From NCBI RefSeq assembly GCF_030272615.1, contig NC_081410.1, forward strand, positions 123,990,140 through 124,054,139: DNA of 64,000 bases. Direction: 5' to 3'. The notes beneath the pieces were generated by a model. It saw only the letters and a list, made by a program, of their open reading frames with translations, ran no database searches and had not been told where the DNA came from. Of the stretch, positions 49,691 to 63,930 are shown piece after piece. The DNA is from Cryptomeria japonica (taxonomy: Eukaryota > Streptophyta > Pinopsida > Cupressales > Cupressaceae). How positions within the stretch are numbered: the stretch's first letter is position 1; each line of letters begins with the position of its first letter. Both the position numbers and the translations under genes were made by a program.

Positions 49691-50639
49691 TCAACCTATA
49701 TAATCCTAAGTTGAATCTAGATTTAATATGCAATTACTTTACCCATACTTTCAACCACTATGAGACATGGTGAAATATCAAACCCTTCAACTACCACCCA
49801 TTTATTGATGCAATGGTTAAGGAGAATAAAATTTAGCAGATTGCACTCCATCAAGTGGTGAAGGCAAGGCAATTTCCACATCAAGCAAAGTGGTCCATTA
49901 GGAACCCAATTCATCAAAATTTTGATAGTCTAGTTAAAAATTAATAAAAAATCAAATGATTTATTTTCAAGAAGAAATGAATGATAGAGAAAATATCTCA
50001 AGGCATCCAAGTGGATAGAATTATACAAAACATGGTTTTTGATATTTTTTGTGTTTTTTATTTTATTTTGTATCATAGGCTATTTGGCATGAAGTTTGTA
50101 TTGTGTTCATTGAACTATTTACATGTTATGTTCTAACCTAGATTGTTTAGTTCACAGCCTAATCTTTCTCATTCCTGTGCTAATTTTAAATTTGGAGTAA
50201 CAAGCTAAGAGTTGACCCTCGACTAGGGTTATGAAAACTAAGCAAGTCCAACAAAGAATTTTAGTTTTATAAAAACATTTCCTTTAATAATCTATTTCAA
50301 CTTCCAAGACGGTACTTTACTACTAAAATGTATGGTGACTCATTGGTTCTCGATAAGAACATTATTTAAAAAATAAAATTAGTAAGCTTTTTAATTTGGT
50401 GCATTCAAAAGCTATATAACAACATAATTGGAGGCATATAATTGAAGTAGAAGGAAAAAATCTCTTATTGAGTTTTTCCATTTTACATATTATCTTATTT
50501 GAAATAAGAATCTACTTTGTACAACTACTTAGTATGATCCATTTTTATTTAGTTTGAATTTTATTCAATTGTTTTTTATAACGTATTATGTTTCTCAACT
50601 ATTTTACTATCCTCTAAATTACCCACCTAGAACAAAATA
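49691..50639. other. Gene-free stretch
   Basis: AT-rich, nothing recognised. Confidence 0.4.
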
Positions 50640-51730
50640 GTGGCATTAGATATTTTCAAATCTTTAAACTTACATTTGGTGTTTGTAGATTGATTATGAG
50701 ATTTGTGTCTAGTCACATTACCTAATGTACCATGTCTATTTGTTCAAGGTGGAGCCATTTGAGTGTTAGGAACAAATTGATTACTTGTAGCAAGTTTTAT
50801 AGAGGTATTGGTAGCAAAATTAGCAGTATTTTATTGATTGAGAAAGCATGGAATAGTTTGTTGATTCTATAGAGGATTTGTAGGATTGTAGGAAGGACTA
50901 TTCTTCTAGATAGGTTATCAAAGCATAGGATTTGTCATAATGCAGTTCTTTTAAATTTGATTCTTAATCTAATTTAGCAAGGGATATCCATCATTTGGAA
51001 CTTGATTAAGTAGAGGCATATTATGAGTCAATGCCTAATTAATCATCACAATTTTATTATACATACCTATTTATCCCGAAGAGTGCAAAGGTCATGCGTC
51101 ATAACTTTGGGGTCTCATCTCAAGATCAAAATTGCTAATCTTACTGTACACTATTGATAAAGAAGCTAAGGTAGGTTGAGTTCCCTTAATAAACATGCAG
51201 GTTAGCAAGTTCAATGTTGCAAGGTACATCTAAATATAATATATATCTCATTTAGCAAGTATAGGTATTTAAGGTGGGCAAAGAGCTTATAAAAATTTTA
51301 ATTTTCAATACACCCATGGGTTTTTTGGGCTCCCTTCAAGCTACAAAATAGTGATGGTAGAGTGTGGTTAGGTCCAAAGAGATCCTAAAATAAGGAGAAA
51401 GACATCCTCTAACATGGCCCAAGTTATAATAGAGTTTGTAGAATAAGATACTAGTTATAAGCCTCTTCTCTAAGAATGTAAATAGAACATCCTAAAAACC
51501 ACATCTTCATTTTGGATTTAATATTTGATAGTAACATCTTTGAAATCTTAGATAGGATCCTTAGTTTTCCCACACTTACATAGAATAAATTCATAACTCA
51601 ACTTATTAGCTTCCTTGGGTAGATCATGAAAAAATCTAGGAAAATTGTGAGGGTTATTTCCTACACCAAACCAAGTCAATAGGGGGTTGTGAGGGAGATT
51701 AAATGGAGTAATAATAATCCCTAATTTTTG
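50640..51730 (-). pseudogene. Decayed gypsy gag
   Basis: Minus strand shows scattered gag-like pieces in order: FLDFFHDLPKEANKLSYEFI, NEDVVFRMFYLHS, SIITWAMLEDVFL, then TCMFIKGTQPTLAS. These follow the layout of plant gypsy gag (lengthy alpha-helical core with EDV..R.F and W..F...F). Many stops; a remnant only. Confidence 0.4.
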
Positions 51731-52454
51731 GGTTGAATTAGCTAAATTGGCACAGTTATATCTACATTTTTATTTATAAGCTCTTTGTTATTATGTTGAC
51801 CTAAACAAATTAATTCAAAGTCTCCCTCAATATACTTTGATTTTTTTTTCAAGCTAAAATAACTATTATACAAAGGGAAACCCTTCTTCTAGCACTGATT
51901 TGTGTTAGGAAATTCATATAGGTTGATCAAACCTTTTCCTACATAACCTCACAAGAGAAATCATACATGAAAATTTACAAAGTAATCATATGCAAAGATC
52001 AAAGACATGCCACAATAACACAAGATATACATTGGGAAAACCCTCAAAAGAGAAAATCCCAACTTTCAAAAGAATTCACACAATGCATTATTTATAAATA
52101 AAATATTATAATATACTTATAAAGTCTCCTTGAATATTTATGAAACATCAAGCTCCCTCCAATGCATCCACCATGTGTTCAATCATGTTTACACACATCC
52201 CATGCCATGCTTCACATATGCATGAGCTTCAAAAGAATAATTGATACAATGTTAAAATCCAACCTTAACTAGTAAACATGTACTTTCTTTTATGATATCA
52301 AACACACACAAATACAGCCAAGTGCTCAATTTAAACCATGTGCCTCAAAATTGAGAGTCAAAAAAAATATTGACCCCACATTTACTTTTTGTTACAAAGT
52401 TTTCCAAACATTAAATATTTAATATGCAACCAACACAACCCAATGTTACATAAT
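51731..52454. other. Gene-free stretch left of LINE
   Basis: Contains TTGGGAAAACCCTCAAAAGAG and AAAATCCCAACTT (about 52032-52060), a motif of some Copia-like LTRs, so it may be LTR debris. No termini. Confidence 0.3.
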
Positions 52455-54107
52455 TAGTCGACAGTTTTTGTGGACTAATTGGGATGGCAAAATGGGCTTC
52501 AAATCTTCATCTTGGCTCCATTGTATTCAACCAAGACATAGAGGTGGGCTTGGGCTCTTGGACCCTAGGACTCAAGGGATATGTTTATCTGCTAAATGGA
52601 TAGTAAGAGTTGGTTCAGGAGATGCACCATGGAAAGTTTTGGTGCAGCATAGGATATCCACTGCTGATATGAATACTAAATGGCATTTAGCGAATTGGTT
52701 GGATAAGATTTTACTTGCTTTATTTTTCCATATTAAAGCTTCCTTCCCTCTGCAATCCATTTGGAAGGTCTGGAAGATTGTTTGTGAATGTTTAGACTGG
52801 AAGATGAATTCCTTGCAGCATGGTTTCAACTTTTCTAATTCATCTATTTTGGTGGAATCAGCTTGTGCAATATCATGGTTAGCCTTTAGCTGCAATTTTT
52901 CCTAAATAGGCTAGTAATCTTTTTTAAAAAGGGATGAAGCATTTTAGTGACATTTGGGATTTTGAGTCTCTTGATTGGATTAGCTAGCTTTATGCTAAGA
53001 ACTCTTTTAATCTTAACAATAAGTCTAAGGGGTTTCTGATTTTGTTAAATCTTTGGTGCCTATGGTGCTTATGATGAAGTTATGTACTCCTCTACAATGT
53101 AATGTCTTCAAAGACTTGCATTGGTTGGAAAAGTATCTATTTTATTGCTTTCCTTTAAAAAAGATTGACATGCATATCCTACCAAAAATGAGCTTAAATC
53201 CAAGGCTTAATCATAAATGGAATTGTAAATTCACAAAATGTAAATGGAGGAACTTGAGTACTCAAATTTAGCATTCCAAGGTTGACGCAAATGCTCAATT
53301 GTTGTCATGGAAAGTGTTGCATCATAAACTCCCTATAGGAGATAAGTTAACATTTTTTACCTTGCATTCAACTAGGTGCCATTTTTGCCACCATGGTGAG
53401 AGCTTAAAACAAATCTTCTGGGACTGTTCTAGAGCTAAAAAGAAATGGAGTTTCATATTTAATCATTTTCCAACAATTTTTCATCATGCTTCAAGATGGA
53501 AGGAATAATTTTTGGTATTGCTTTTCATAAGAATGTGATTACAAATTCTATGAGACAATGCATTTTACTTCACATATGGAAAAGTAGATGTCAAGCAATG
53601 TTTTCTAACCATATTTTGCATCTGGAAATAGATATTATATTGTTTTACTCGGAAATCATGTTCCAACTCATTTTCTTATGTTCACAACTGAATATTAGTT
53701 AAAGAAATGGTGGTAAGCTCAATAGATAGCTAGATGAGATCAACTATCAGGTGTTGCAACTTCATGATGGAGAGGTTAAATGCACCAGGCAGCTACAGAA
53801 GTTCCTCAAGTTTCAAGTTTGATTGGGCCTATTGGTGGTTTAGATGTCCTTTTTTGTCATTTGCTCTTCAATTTAGCAAGGCATATTTGTTCATGCCACT
53901 GCCTCTTTGTTGTACGTAGGCTTCATGTGTTGATGTTCACATGTCTCATGCATTTAGATGCCATGTTGGTTTACTGGGCTTTTTATCTGAATAGTGGTTC
54001 AGCTATTGTAATCATTCCCTTTCTCGTCTCGCAATCTCTTCTTGGACTGTTGTTTAGTTTTTTATTTTTGTATTCTCTTTTACTTTGTTTAATATTAAAA
54101 AAAAAAA
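52455..54107 (+). pseudogene. 5'-truncated LINE (L1-like) with zf-RVT domain and poly-A tail
   Basis: Starts within the C-terminal part of ORF2: FKSSSWLHCIQPRHRGGLGL, QGICLSAKWIVRV and APWKVLVQHRI are the conserved block after the RT catalytic region. After decayed sequence, 53283-53480 encodes a zf-RVT zinc domain (LLSWKVLHHKLPIGDKL, CHFCHHGESLKQIFWDCSRA). A 3' UTR-like tail follows and ends in an A run at about 54096-54107. Several stops. The A-tail and plus-strand order fit target-primed insertion. No clear target duplication was found. Confidence 0.75.
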
Positions 54108-54398
54108 ATTTACAAGTGGGCCCAAATAAATAGTTACAAAATTAGGATGCACCATAAACAAATATTTATTTTACATAATAAAAAATAAGTAATATGTATA
54201 ATACTCATTCGTAACATTCTCCCACTTGTTAAATGCATTACATAAGGGTCAATCAATTAAATGCATCATCATAGCCACACATGAAATCACAAGAATCTCT
54301 ACCATGCTCTCATTCTCCGTCAAGATACCTACAATAACATTCAATATGTCCAACATATTAAGCAAGAAATCCTCTCATCCTTCATCATGCTACCTATA

Positions 54399-57035
54399 TG
54401 TAATGTCCCTGCTTTCTGCTTGGTCAGCCAATATTGAAGAACAAATAAATTAAATTTATGATAAATGTTAATTATTAATATATTTAATAAAGTTGCCTCT
54501 ATAGGCTAACCTGTGCCTTTTATTTATTTTTACTTATTTTGCCTTGTGAGGCCAACATGTGCTTTTGTGGTGGTTTCTATTTTGGTTGACTATGTTGGGC
54601 GAACACATATAGAGGTTCTTTGGGCACTTTTAGGCATGGAAGAAGTTTTATTATGATGCAACCACTTCCTCATACAAAAACCTTAGAGATGTATGGTTGT
54701 GGGACAAAAACCTCTCCATTTGGAGAACACATCAAAGGATCTCAGACACAACCCTAAGCTTCTCATCTTGGTCTTGTGTATTTGAGAGTTTATACTCGAT
54801 CATGAATCTACAAAAGGGCACATATTGAGCAAGTCTGTGAGCGATAGAAATCACCTCCATTGCTTTTGTCTTCTAACATAGCAAAGCAAGAATATTAGGA
54901 CAGATTTAAAGGCTATTTGGGAGTGGAGTTATCTCATCTAGGAAAGGTGTGATAAGTTAATGCCAACTTGACTGGAAGTGCCTACAATGAAGTTCAGTTC
55001 AGTTGTTCATTGCAGAAATATTACAAGATATTAAGGAATTAGAACGGATTTGGAGTTGCCACTTTAAAGTGCAATCAACTAATCGCATCCGCAAGAGAGC
55101 CAACCGACTATCTCCAGGTCCATCATGAAACTGACTGTTAGTAGTTTCTAAAAAAAATTGGGTATCAAATGCATTCTATCAATGTCATTTCCTAAGGTGT
55201 ATGTTAGAACTAAAAATATAAGTGTTTATTTGTTCTGGTTTTACAAACGTGTGTTTTTGGTAATTACATTGTTTGAGCTAGTAAAAACATTAATGTCATT
55301 TGAAAATCTGATTTGAGCAACGATGCATGAGGTTGATACGATTGTATTTGACAAAGATGACTGAATCTGATTATTATTCTTGGAGGTGTGCAAATTTTAT
55401 TGTCACTGATTAATTTTTTGAGTAATTCCATTTGAATTCTTAAGAAGGATATTTCGGTGGTATTAGAGCCACCTTCTTGGTAGCCTATGAGGGTTTGTTG
55501 ATGCATCCTTGAAACAAGAAGACATGGATCTAATGACGTTCTTTTCAATGTTTTGAGCTTCAAACGAATGTGTGTAGGAGAAGTCGATATGGGGAGTAGC
55601 CTTACAAGGAGAATTTTGGAATGGAACAATGGGATTTGAAAAGGTACACATTTGAAGCCATCAAAATATTTGAAGAGTATTTAGGGTTGTCTTATCAAAT
55701 CAGATCTGTATTTCTTTCTGAGGATTATTTGAGATTTTAGGTTTGTATATATCCAAGTGAAAAAGAACTATTTGACAACATAAGACAAATAAGAAAAGAA
55801 GAGGAATATTTCATAGTAGCAAGGGTGGAACCTGAACTGAAGAAGAATGCAAAGTGCAAGAGGAGGTAAAGGAAGATGAGATAATAACGGTGTAGATAGA
55901 AGGATTGGAGTTTCAGGTTGTCAAATAGGAGGACTCCTTCATAACATAAGATAGTAATGTCTAAGAGACAACATTGCAAATTATAGGTATGAAAAAAATG
56001 CATCATGTAATTGTGATGATTCTCTGTGTATAAGATTGAATGGTTCGAACAATATTATATAATATATTGAAAGTAATGTTATGATGATGGGGTTTTGAGA
56101 TTGGGTGCCATAAATATGAAATGCATGTTTATCTAGAAAACCCCGTGAATATGCAATCTAATTACATGGAGGTGGGCCAAGAAACATTCACACTCCTTTG
56201 TTCCAAGATTTATAGGATAAATGAAGGAGTTTGGAAGAGAGATGTGTATTCCAAAGTAGCACAGTAGAATGGTGAAGTAGTGACTCTGAGGTTGATATGG
56301 GATCTTGACACTCAATTTTAGCATGTAGTTGCAAATTTTCAGAACGAAAAGATTGTAATGTTTTCAATTGTTTTTTGATATTTCTATTTGAATAAAACCA
56401 ATATTAAATAATAAATGAATAAAATTTGTAATAAATATTAATTATTAATAAATTTTATAAAGTCGTCTTTATAGATAAACATGTGCCTTTTTTATCTATT
56501 TTCACCTATTTTTCCTTGTGAGGCCGACATGTGCTTTTGTGGTGGTTTCTATTATGGCTAGCTTAGTTGGGTGGATGTATATATAGGTGCTTTGGGCTCT
56601 TTCAGGAATCAAAGATGTTTTATTATCTTATGCATTACATGAATGTGACCACTTCCTCAAATGAAAACCTAAGAGGTGTATGGTGGTGGGATGAAAACCT
56701 TGTCATTTGGAGAGTATAGGAAAGGAATTCAGACGCAATCCTAAGCTTCTCATCTTAGGTCTATGTATTCCAAAGTTTTTACTCAATCGTGAATCTACAA
56801 AAGGGCATATATTGTGTAGGTGTGTGAGCAATAATAGTCGCCTCCTTTTCTTTTCTCTTCTAACATGGCAAAGTAGGAATCTCGAGACGGATTTAAAAGC
56901 AATTTAGGAGTGGAGTGATCTCATCAGGAAAGGTGGGAGAAGTTAGTGTCAACTTGATTGGAAGTGCCTAAAACAAATTGAATTTCAGTTTTTCATCGTA
57001 GAAGTATTTGAAGATATCAAGGAGTCAAAACAAAT
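54399..57035 (+). mobile_element. Non-autonomous LTR element with iMet-type PBS
   Basis: Two direct repeats: 54399-55090 and 56354-57035 share TGTAATG start, TTAATTATTAATA, CTTGTGAGGCC, GACATGTGCTTTTGTGG and CCACTTCCTCA in order. TGGTATTAGAGCC at 55458-55470 is one base from the initiator-Met tRNA primer site used by Copia elements, so the 5' LTR would end near 55455. The 3' LTR is cut at about 57035, where element C-associated sequence begins. The 0.9 kb interior has no RT or gag I can recognise, so it is a small, non-autonomous, diverged copy. Confidence 0.5.
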
Positions 57036-57541
57036 TTTGTACCCCCAACATAGAGGGAACATCCAACAACCTCAACCCATTAACCCATAACAAAATTTGC
57101 AACATCCTTAACTCACCCTTAAATATAAACATGCCTGCAAATAGCCACAGGGGCTTCACTAAATTGGCAATATCATATCACGTGTGTTCATATTGGGGGG
57201 TTCAATATCCCAAAAATGAGGGTGCAATATATTGCCCATCGATGAAAATAGGGGGGTTTTTTATTCGGGCTATGAAAAAATGCAATATTTTGTGCAAATA
57301 GAGGGGCTTTTAATTCAAGTTGTGTATTGGGAGGGGGTGGAAAAAAAGGAGTTTAGGGCAATACTTTTTGAAAATAGGGGGATTATTTAGTATGCCATGA
57401 ATGCGGGTGATATAACACATGTTCACTAAGTGAAGCCCCCGTGCAAACACCACACAGACAAGTACTCATCCAACCATACCTTCTACACTCACAAACAAGA
57501 GAACAAAATTCATACACACTAGTCTCCCACCAATAAACACT
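57036..57541 (+). other. Left flank or leader of element C
   Basis: GGGG-rich spaced motifs (ATAGGGGGGTTTTTT, GGGAGGGGGTGG) without coding. No LTR or PBS is obvious, so the 5' end of element C is either decayed or truncated here. Confidence 0.35.
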
Positions 57542-58855
57542 ATGAATACCTCACAACCCTCCCACACAAATCCCAAGCCAACAACAACATCAACACAAAC
57601 ACAAATGCAAACACCAGCACATCTTCCTACTAATACATACATCCTTCATCTTCACAATAATCCTCAATTCACATCCACAACATGTCTAGCCGACAAAAAC
57701 ACCCATAATACATACATAGCCCTTCACAATTAACAACACAATAACATCCCAACGACAAAACTTGCACAAGAGTTACAAGACATGAAGTAAACCTACAAGA
57801 AAGACATTGAAAATATATATTCTGAAGACATATGCCTTTATCCTTTTGACAAATCAATCACCATGATCCCTTTTCCTTCAAACTCGGAAATTCCTAAATT
57901 TTACAAATACAAAGGAATAGGTGATCCTGGAGAAAACTTCAAATAATTCTACATAGCATGCCAAGAAGTCTCCTATAGTAATGTATACTTAAAGAGACAT
58001 TTCCCAAGAAGTTAGGAGGCCAAGCACTAGAATGGTTTACCAACCTCTCAATGGATCAATATCAACATTCAAAGACTTGGTAGAAAATTTTGTTGCACAC
58101 CTTTCATACAATATTGAAGAAGAAGTATCCATGATACACTTGTGCAACACAAAACAATGAAATACGGAAACCTTTGCTAACTTCTTACAATGATGGAGAC
58201 ATCTTGCTAGTAGATTCCCTTACCCTATTCCCAAAAAATATCTAGTGACTATATTTATCCAATAGATAAACTTTGAATTGTTCTTCCAAATACAAGTTTA
58301 ATGTTTTAACAATTTTGAAGAATTCATAAAAAAGAGAATACCTACAGAAAAAGAACTCATTTTCAAAGTTTTAATAAAAAACTATCACAAAGACAACAAT
58401 GGTTCTCATTTAATGATAAACCTAAATTTTGGGCCAAAAATAAAAATGTTGTCAATGATGGTGTGACTGATGCCAAACATTTTAAAACCATACACATACC
58501 ATCCAACCCATCAAATAAATCCAATCAAAAAACACATCAAAACAAAAATAAAACTAACATTACCATCCCACGTTGACAACCTCAATAGAATAACAAACAA
58601 AAATGTAAATATGCTCCCCTCAGAAAACCTATTGAGGTTGTTTTCCAATAACTTGTCCAAGAAAATATGGTCCACTACCCAATCACAAAACCATATGATG
58701 AGAAACAACCAAATCTTGCACAATACAAAGAAAATGAATATTTTGAATACCATCACATCAAAGGTCATGATATTAAGAAATGCATGAAACTCAAAAATTG
58801 CATTCAATACCTTATTGATAAAGGTGAAATTGAATTTGAGGGACACACATGAAGT
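57542..58855 (+). pseudogene. Element C gag
   Basis: DICLYPFDKSITMIPFP, FYIACQEVSYSN and, further on, EYHHIKGHDIKKCMKLKN with YLIDKGEIEFEGH match element B gag in order (CPYPFDKSI, FFIACIEVAAEE, CEFHKSKGH, LIDRGDIEIEGH). The first Cys of the zinc knuckle is Phe here, so the knuckle is broken. Frame changes occur near 58000 and stops throughout. Confidence 0.7.
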
Positions 58856-59369
58856 AAATCAAATTCTCAACTTCAGATTTACAATGATCCACTTCCTAAG
58901 AATGGTAAAGAAAAAGCCTTGTCATCTCAATCAACCATACCTTATGATAATGCCAACACCGTTTCATCATTTGGTTCCCTTGTTGTCCAAATTGAAGAAG
59001 ACAATAACAAAGTAGTCACCGTCATCATTGAAAGAATTGACTGCAATTTCACAACCTAAAGAGAAAAATTAATCATCTAAGGGGATTTCTCTTCTTCCTC
59101 TACAAGACCAACATCCCAATATAATCACCTGGATCACCTTGGTAAGACTCTTGCACAAAGATCCACCTTTGAGCTATTTAAAACATCACCTATTCATAAA
59201 TAAATCCTTGAATAGACTTTTCTTGAGTCTCGTGTTCCTGATATTATCAATGCTTCCCAATTCTAAGCCTTAATAGGGGAACTTGTACAACACCACCTTG
59301 TCTTCACCAACAAAGATCTACAAACCACCAACCCATCCCATAATAAACCTCTACCTATTTAAGCTTTCA

Positions 59370-59860
59370 TCCATAAACATAAAATCAAATGAGTCCTTAT
59401 AGATGGTGGATGGGGCTTAAACCTGTGTACATTAAGATTAATAAAACAATTGGGATACCCCAATTATATCATTGACCCATAGAAAAAGATCACAATCAAG
59501 GCTTATGATGGCACTGAAAGAAACTCCAAAGGAGCCATACATTACCACTCCAAGTCAATCTAGTCATGGTTGAAACTTCTTGTCGAGTCTTATACCTTGG
59601 TATCCCCTATAACATACTCCTTGGTAGGCCATGGATTCACTTCATGCAAGTTGTTCCCTCCGCCTATCACCAATGCTTGAAATTCCCTTCTAATGGAAGA
59701 GAAATCACCATTCTCGCCGATATCGAACCCTTCCAGTATTGCAAACTTCTCAAAGGGAAACATCTTAATCATATCCCACTCATCACCCTTGTTTCAACAC
59801 CCTCCACCAATCCTAATGAAATTGCCTCTTGCACTAAATCCACCCAACCTGAGATCTAGG
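59370..59860 (+). pseudogene. Element C aspartic protease
   Basis: VLIDGGWGLNLCTL (active-site region), IKQLGYPNYIID, ITIKAYDGTERNSKG, then in another frame YNILLGRPWIHFMQVVPSAYH. Collinear with element B protease. Stops at several places and at least one frameshift. Confidence 0.7.
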
Positions 59861-60799
59861 CTAAGATAGTTGATAGATGATGTGGAGATTATGACCTTCA
59901 AAAATATATTATATGTGTGTCACCTCCCACTTTATCTGAAATCCTATGGATATCCTCATTACTTGAATATCCTAAATAAACTTGTGGTATAATGAAAATA
60001 CACTACCTTTCAACAATAGAGTCCTCTAGACAAAAAAAATATTGAACAAGATGAAGAGCATGTCAATATACCTAATGGAAAACATCTCAAATCATTTCCT
60101 ATTTTTGAACATATGGGAACGAAATCCCAAGATTAGAGTCCCGAGTTACACCCAAAACCTAAGTTGACCCTCATTGGTGTTCCACAAGCTTTTTCCAATG
60201 TTCATGATACCGAAGAGGAATTTTATGAAGGACCTTTTAAATACCTCACTGAATTTTTTTCTATCATCCACATTTGCACCATCACACCATCCACTTCATC
60301 TTAACCACAATGTGTATACATTGACCTAATTGATTGGGACCAACAAGGATTTCTTGCTATAGACATATGTGAAAATGATGAAGTCATAATGGAATTGCTA
60401 GAAATCTATGAATCATGTGATCATAAACAAGCATATGGAATCCAACTCAATCAAAATGCATACTTTGGAAGTCAAGTCAACATTCTTAGTCACAAAAATT
60501 AAAAATTAAATAAAAATCAATATTCCCTAATGAAAACCTCAATGAGGCACTAATGGACACAAAAAAAAGTAAAAACAAATGACGCATTTTCTAATAAAAA
60601 CCTAGATAAGGTGCTAGAAGATGAGGAAGTTGACTTTCCTCTCATTGTACTACCACAACAGTAAAGATGATTAATCCTTGTCAAATAAATTAAAGAGGTC
60701 AACTTGAACACTTTTGAGAATCCTTAAATAACACTTACTACCAAATCTCTCAATGACCAAGAAAAGAAAAATATAACTAAATTTTTACAAAAAGTATAA

Positions 60800-61560
60800 C
60801 ATAATTTTGCATTGTCCTATGTTGATATGCTTGGATTGGATCTCGATCTCATGGTATATCATCTTGCAATATATCCAAATGCAAAACCTATCAAACAAAA
60901 GCTAAGAAAAATGCATCCACAAATAGCTCTATTGGTCAAAGAAAATGTTCAAAATTTGTTGGATGTAGGATTCGTACACCCTATTGATTATGCTAAGTGG
61001 ATCTCTAATATTGTACAAGTTTGAAAACTGACTAGAGGCATCCAAATTTGCATAAATTTCAGAGACCGTAATAAATCATGTCCTAAAGATGATTTCCCAT
61101 TACCTAAAATTAACATCATCATTGACCTCACCATAGGACATGAAATGCTTTCAATTATAGATGGATTTTTTGGATACAATCAGATCAAAATTACACATGA
61201 AGATCAATAATTTACAACACCTTGGGTAATATTTTGTTATCAAGTCACATTGCGTTTTGGATATAAGATATTGGGGCTAAATATCAGAGAGTAATGACTA
61301 CTATATTCATGACCTTCTTCATGACATCATGGGAGACTATGTGGATGACATCTTGGGTAAATAAATGACAAGAGAAGGACACATCCCCATACTTAAAAAA
61401 AAAAAAGAAATACTTGAGCAATATAAAGTAAAACTTAATACTAAAAAATGTGTCATTGGAGTCACTTCCAATGAATTTCTAGGTTTCATTGTTTTAAGAT
61501 GAGGCATTGAGGTGGATCCCCCAAAATTCAAAGCTATACTAGTTATTCCATCTCTAAAAA
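60800..61560 (+). pseudogene. Element C reverse transcriptase
   Basis: N-terminal part KPIKQKLRKMHPQIALLVKE and VGFVHPIDYAKWISNI is intact in 60812-61024. A stop follows, then FRDRNKSCPKDDFPLPKIN, MLSIIDGFFGYNQIKI, and the catalytic YVDD at 61338-61349 (DYVDDILG). TKKCVIGVTSNEFLGFIV is the thumb region. Motif order and spacing are normal for gypsy RT, but several stops and frameshifts interrupt it. Confidence 0.8.
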
Positions 61561-61829
61561 ATCTCAAACAATTATGCAATGTGCAAGAAAAGCTTCAAGA
61601 ATTTTGTCAATTCATTGCCTAGCTAGAATTGTCAAGATAAAGGGGGGAAGTGAGATCAAACCCTGCTCACCTACTTCAAATGGATACAAAATTTTAATGG
61701 GATTGCTTGTATCAAAAATATTTCAACAAACTCAAGGATGCATCACCACCTATGTGTATGCCTCCTATTGAAAGGAAATCACTTATCTTTTATTTTTCAA
61801 CAATAATAGTCACCTTGGGGGCACTTCTA

Positions 61830-62440
61830 GCACAAACAAATGAACATGAAAAAGAGAGATATTTATTACATCAGTCATACTCTAGTGGGATATAAGCTAA
61901 ATAACACACCCATAGAATGAGCATATCTCACTATGGCACTTAGTACTCAAAAACTTAGACAATACATGCTCAATCATAAGACAAAGCTCATTGCAAAAAT
62001 AGACCCACTTAAGTACCTCCTCTCAAAAGAGGCTCTAACAACTAGAATAGCTAAATGGGCTATGATCCTAAGTGAGTTTGATATAAAATATGTAGACATA
62101 AAATAAATCAAAGGACAAGTGATAGTTGATCAATTGGTTGAGACCCCCTTTCAAGAGGATCGTCCACTAGTCATAGAATTCGTAGATGGTGTTATTTATC
62201 CATCACACAAAAAACTCATTTGAAATTATACTTTGATGGATCTTATCCTCAACATGGATCAGGGACAAGTATTCAATTTATCACACCATAAGGATATTTT
62301 ATACCCAAGTCTTGCAAGCACACATTTCAATGCACCAACAACATAGCAAAATATGAGGCTCTCATCATAAGACTTCGCATAGCTATCAAATGGAATATTT
62401 CCAATCTCCATGTTTATGGTAATTTTTAACTATTTATTAA
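61830..62440 (+). pseudogene. Element C RNase H region
   Basis: 62227 onward: KLYFDGSYPQHGSGTSI (first catalytic Asp in YFDGS), a stop, then IPKSCKHTFQCTNNIAKYEAL (NNIAEYEAL-like, with the catalytic Glu changed to Lys) and LHVYG. The connection region upstream (HEKERYLLHQSY) is also readable. Non-functional. Confidence 0.7.
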
Positions 62441-62819
62441 GTAGGTAAATAATGAATAGAAAACTAAAGATTACAAATTTCCCCCTTACAAAATAATGGT
62501 TGAAGACCTCAAGCAAACTTTCACTTCAATCCAATTTAAACAAATTCCTTCAGCAAGCAATAAAGCAACAGATACCATGTCTACCATTGGGTCTTTGTTA
62601 AAGATTCTTGAAAAGTCGTAACTTTGAATTCTTGGCTAAGCATCTCTTAATTCCAACATATGATGTACCAAAAACAAAAATGTTAAGTATAATTGTTGGT
62701 CCTAATTCACCTTGGTATCAAGATAACTATGCCTACCTCCATGATAACACCAGACCACCTAACCTTACTAAAAACAAATAAAAAACTTTCATTCATCATT
62801 CTTCTCATTACACTATCCT

Positions 62820-63930
62820 TGGTGATACCCTCTATCAAAAAAACTTTTATGGATCTCTCTTATGGTGTCTAGACAAGGAATAAGCTCAAACAACACTTTG
62901 TGAGATACATGAAGGAATCTACAAGGCACACTTTGGCGATCTTACTCTTGCAAAGAAGCTCCTTGGAACGGGTTATTATTAGCCTACAATGGAACATACC
63001 GCATATCACTTTGTGAATAAGAGTTTACCATATTAGTAGCATGACGATTTGATACACACATCATCTCCAGAATTACAATTGGTTATCACACCTTGGCCCT
63101 TCTCTCATTAGGGGCTTGATCTCATTGGCAAAATCCATCCCACTTTATTCAATGGCAATAAATTCATAGAAACTGCAACCAAGTATTTAACAAAATGGAT
63201 CAAATTCATTCTCCTCACCTATGCCATTGGCAAGAAAATTGCAAAATTTATCTTTAACTATTTCATATGTTGCTACAAAATCCCATTGGCTATCATAGAT
63301 TTGATAATGGAAAACCTTTCAAAAATTAATATGTATGTGAATTGTGTCAGCAATTAAACATCCAACATCACTTCTCTTCCCCCTACAATCCACAAAGAAA
63401 CATACAAGCTAAGGCTTCAAATAAAATCCTTATCAAAATCCTCAAAAATCTAGTCAATGAAGCTAGTCATGATTGACAACTACAACTCAATTCTACCTCA
63501 TGGGCCTATTGCATCAGTATATGCACACCTATCAGATCTATACTATACTCATTATCCTTTGGTTCTAAATCCATCCTACCAATTGAGATTGAGCTACCAT
63601 CACTAAGGGTTTTACTTTAGCATATCCTCCCTAAAGAACAATATTAGGTTACACAACTTCAAGACATCTTTGTGCATATCAAAACCATCTTTTCCTCAGT
63701 TACAATAAAATGGTCAAAACTCTTGATTTTTTAGGTAGGTGATCTTGTGTTTAATGAAAATTAAAGAAATCCTTAAGATTGAGAGAAGAAAGGCCAATTT
63801 GATCCTAATTGGTTAGGGTCCTTCATTGTCACAGTTAAGTATGGATCAAGAGCCTATTAACTCGCTACACCAGAAGGAGAACCCTCAGATGATTCTATGA
63901 ATATCACCCACCTCAACATATTTTATGCAT
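62820..63930 (+). pseudogene. Element C integrase
   Basis: EIHEGIYKAHFGDLTLAKKLL is the N-terminal zinc region with its Cys pair lost. LVITPWPFSH, stop, GLDLIGKI gives the first catalytic Asp; the second region reads IIDLIMEN in place of ITDNG; AQAEATNK is IQAKASNK, so the catalytic Glu is Lys. Then LPIEIELPSLRV and the C-terminal TPEGEPSD and MNITHLNIFY. Order matches Tat-type integrase, heavily decayed. Confidence 0.7.

Noticed and set aside
55135-55170. GGGTATCAAATGC near 55160 as the primer-binding site of the 54.4 kb element
   Set aside because: TGGTATTAGAGCC at 55458 is a much closer match to the initiator-Met primer site.
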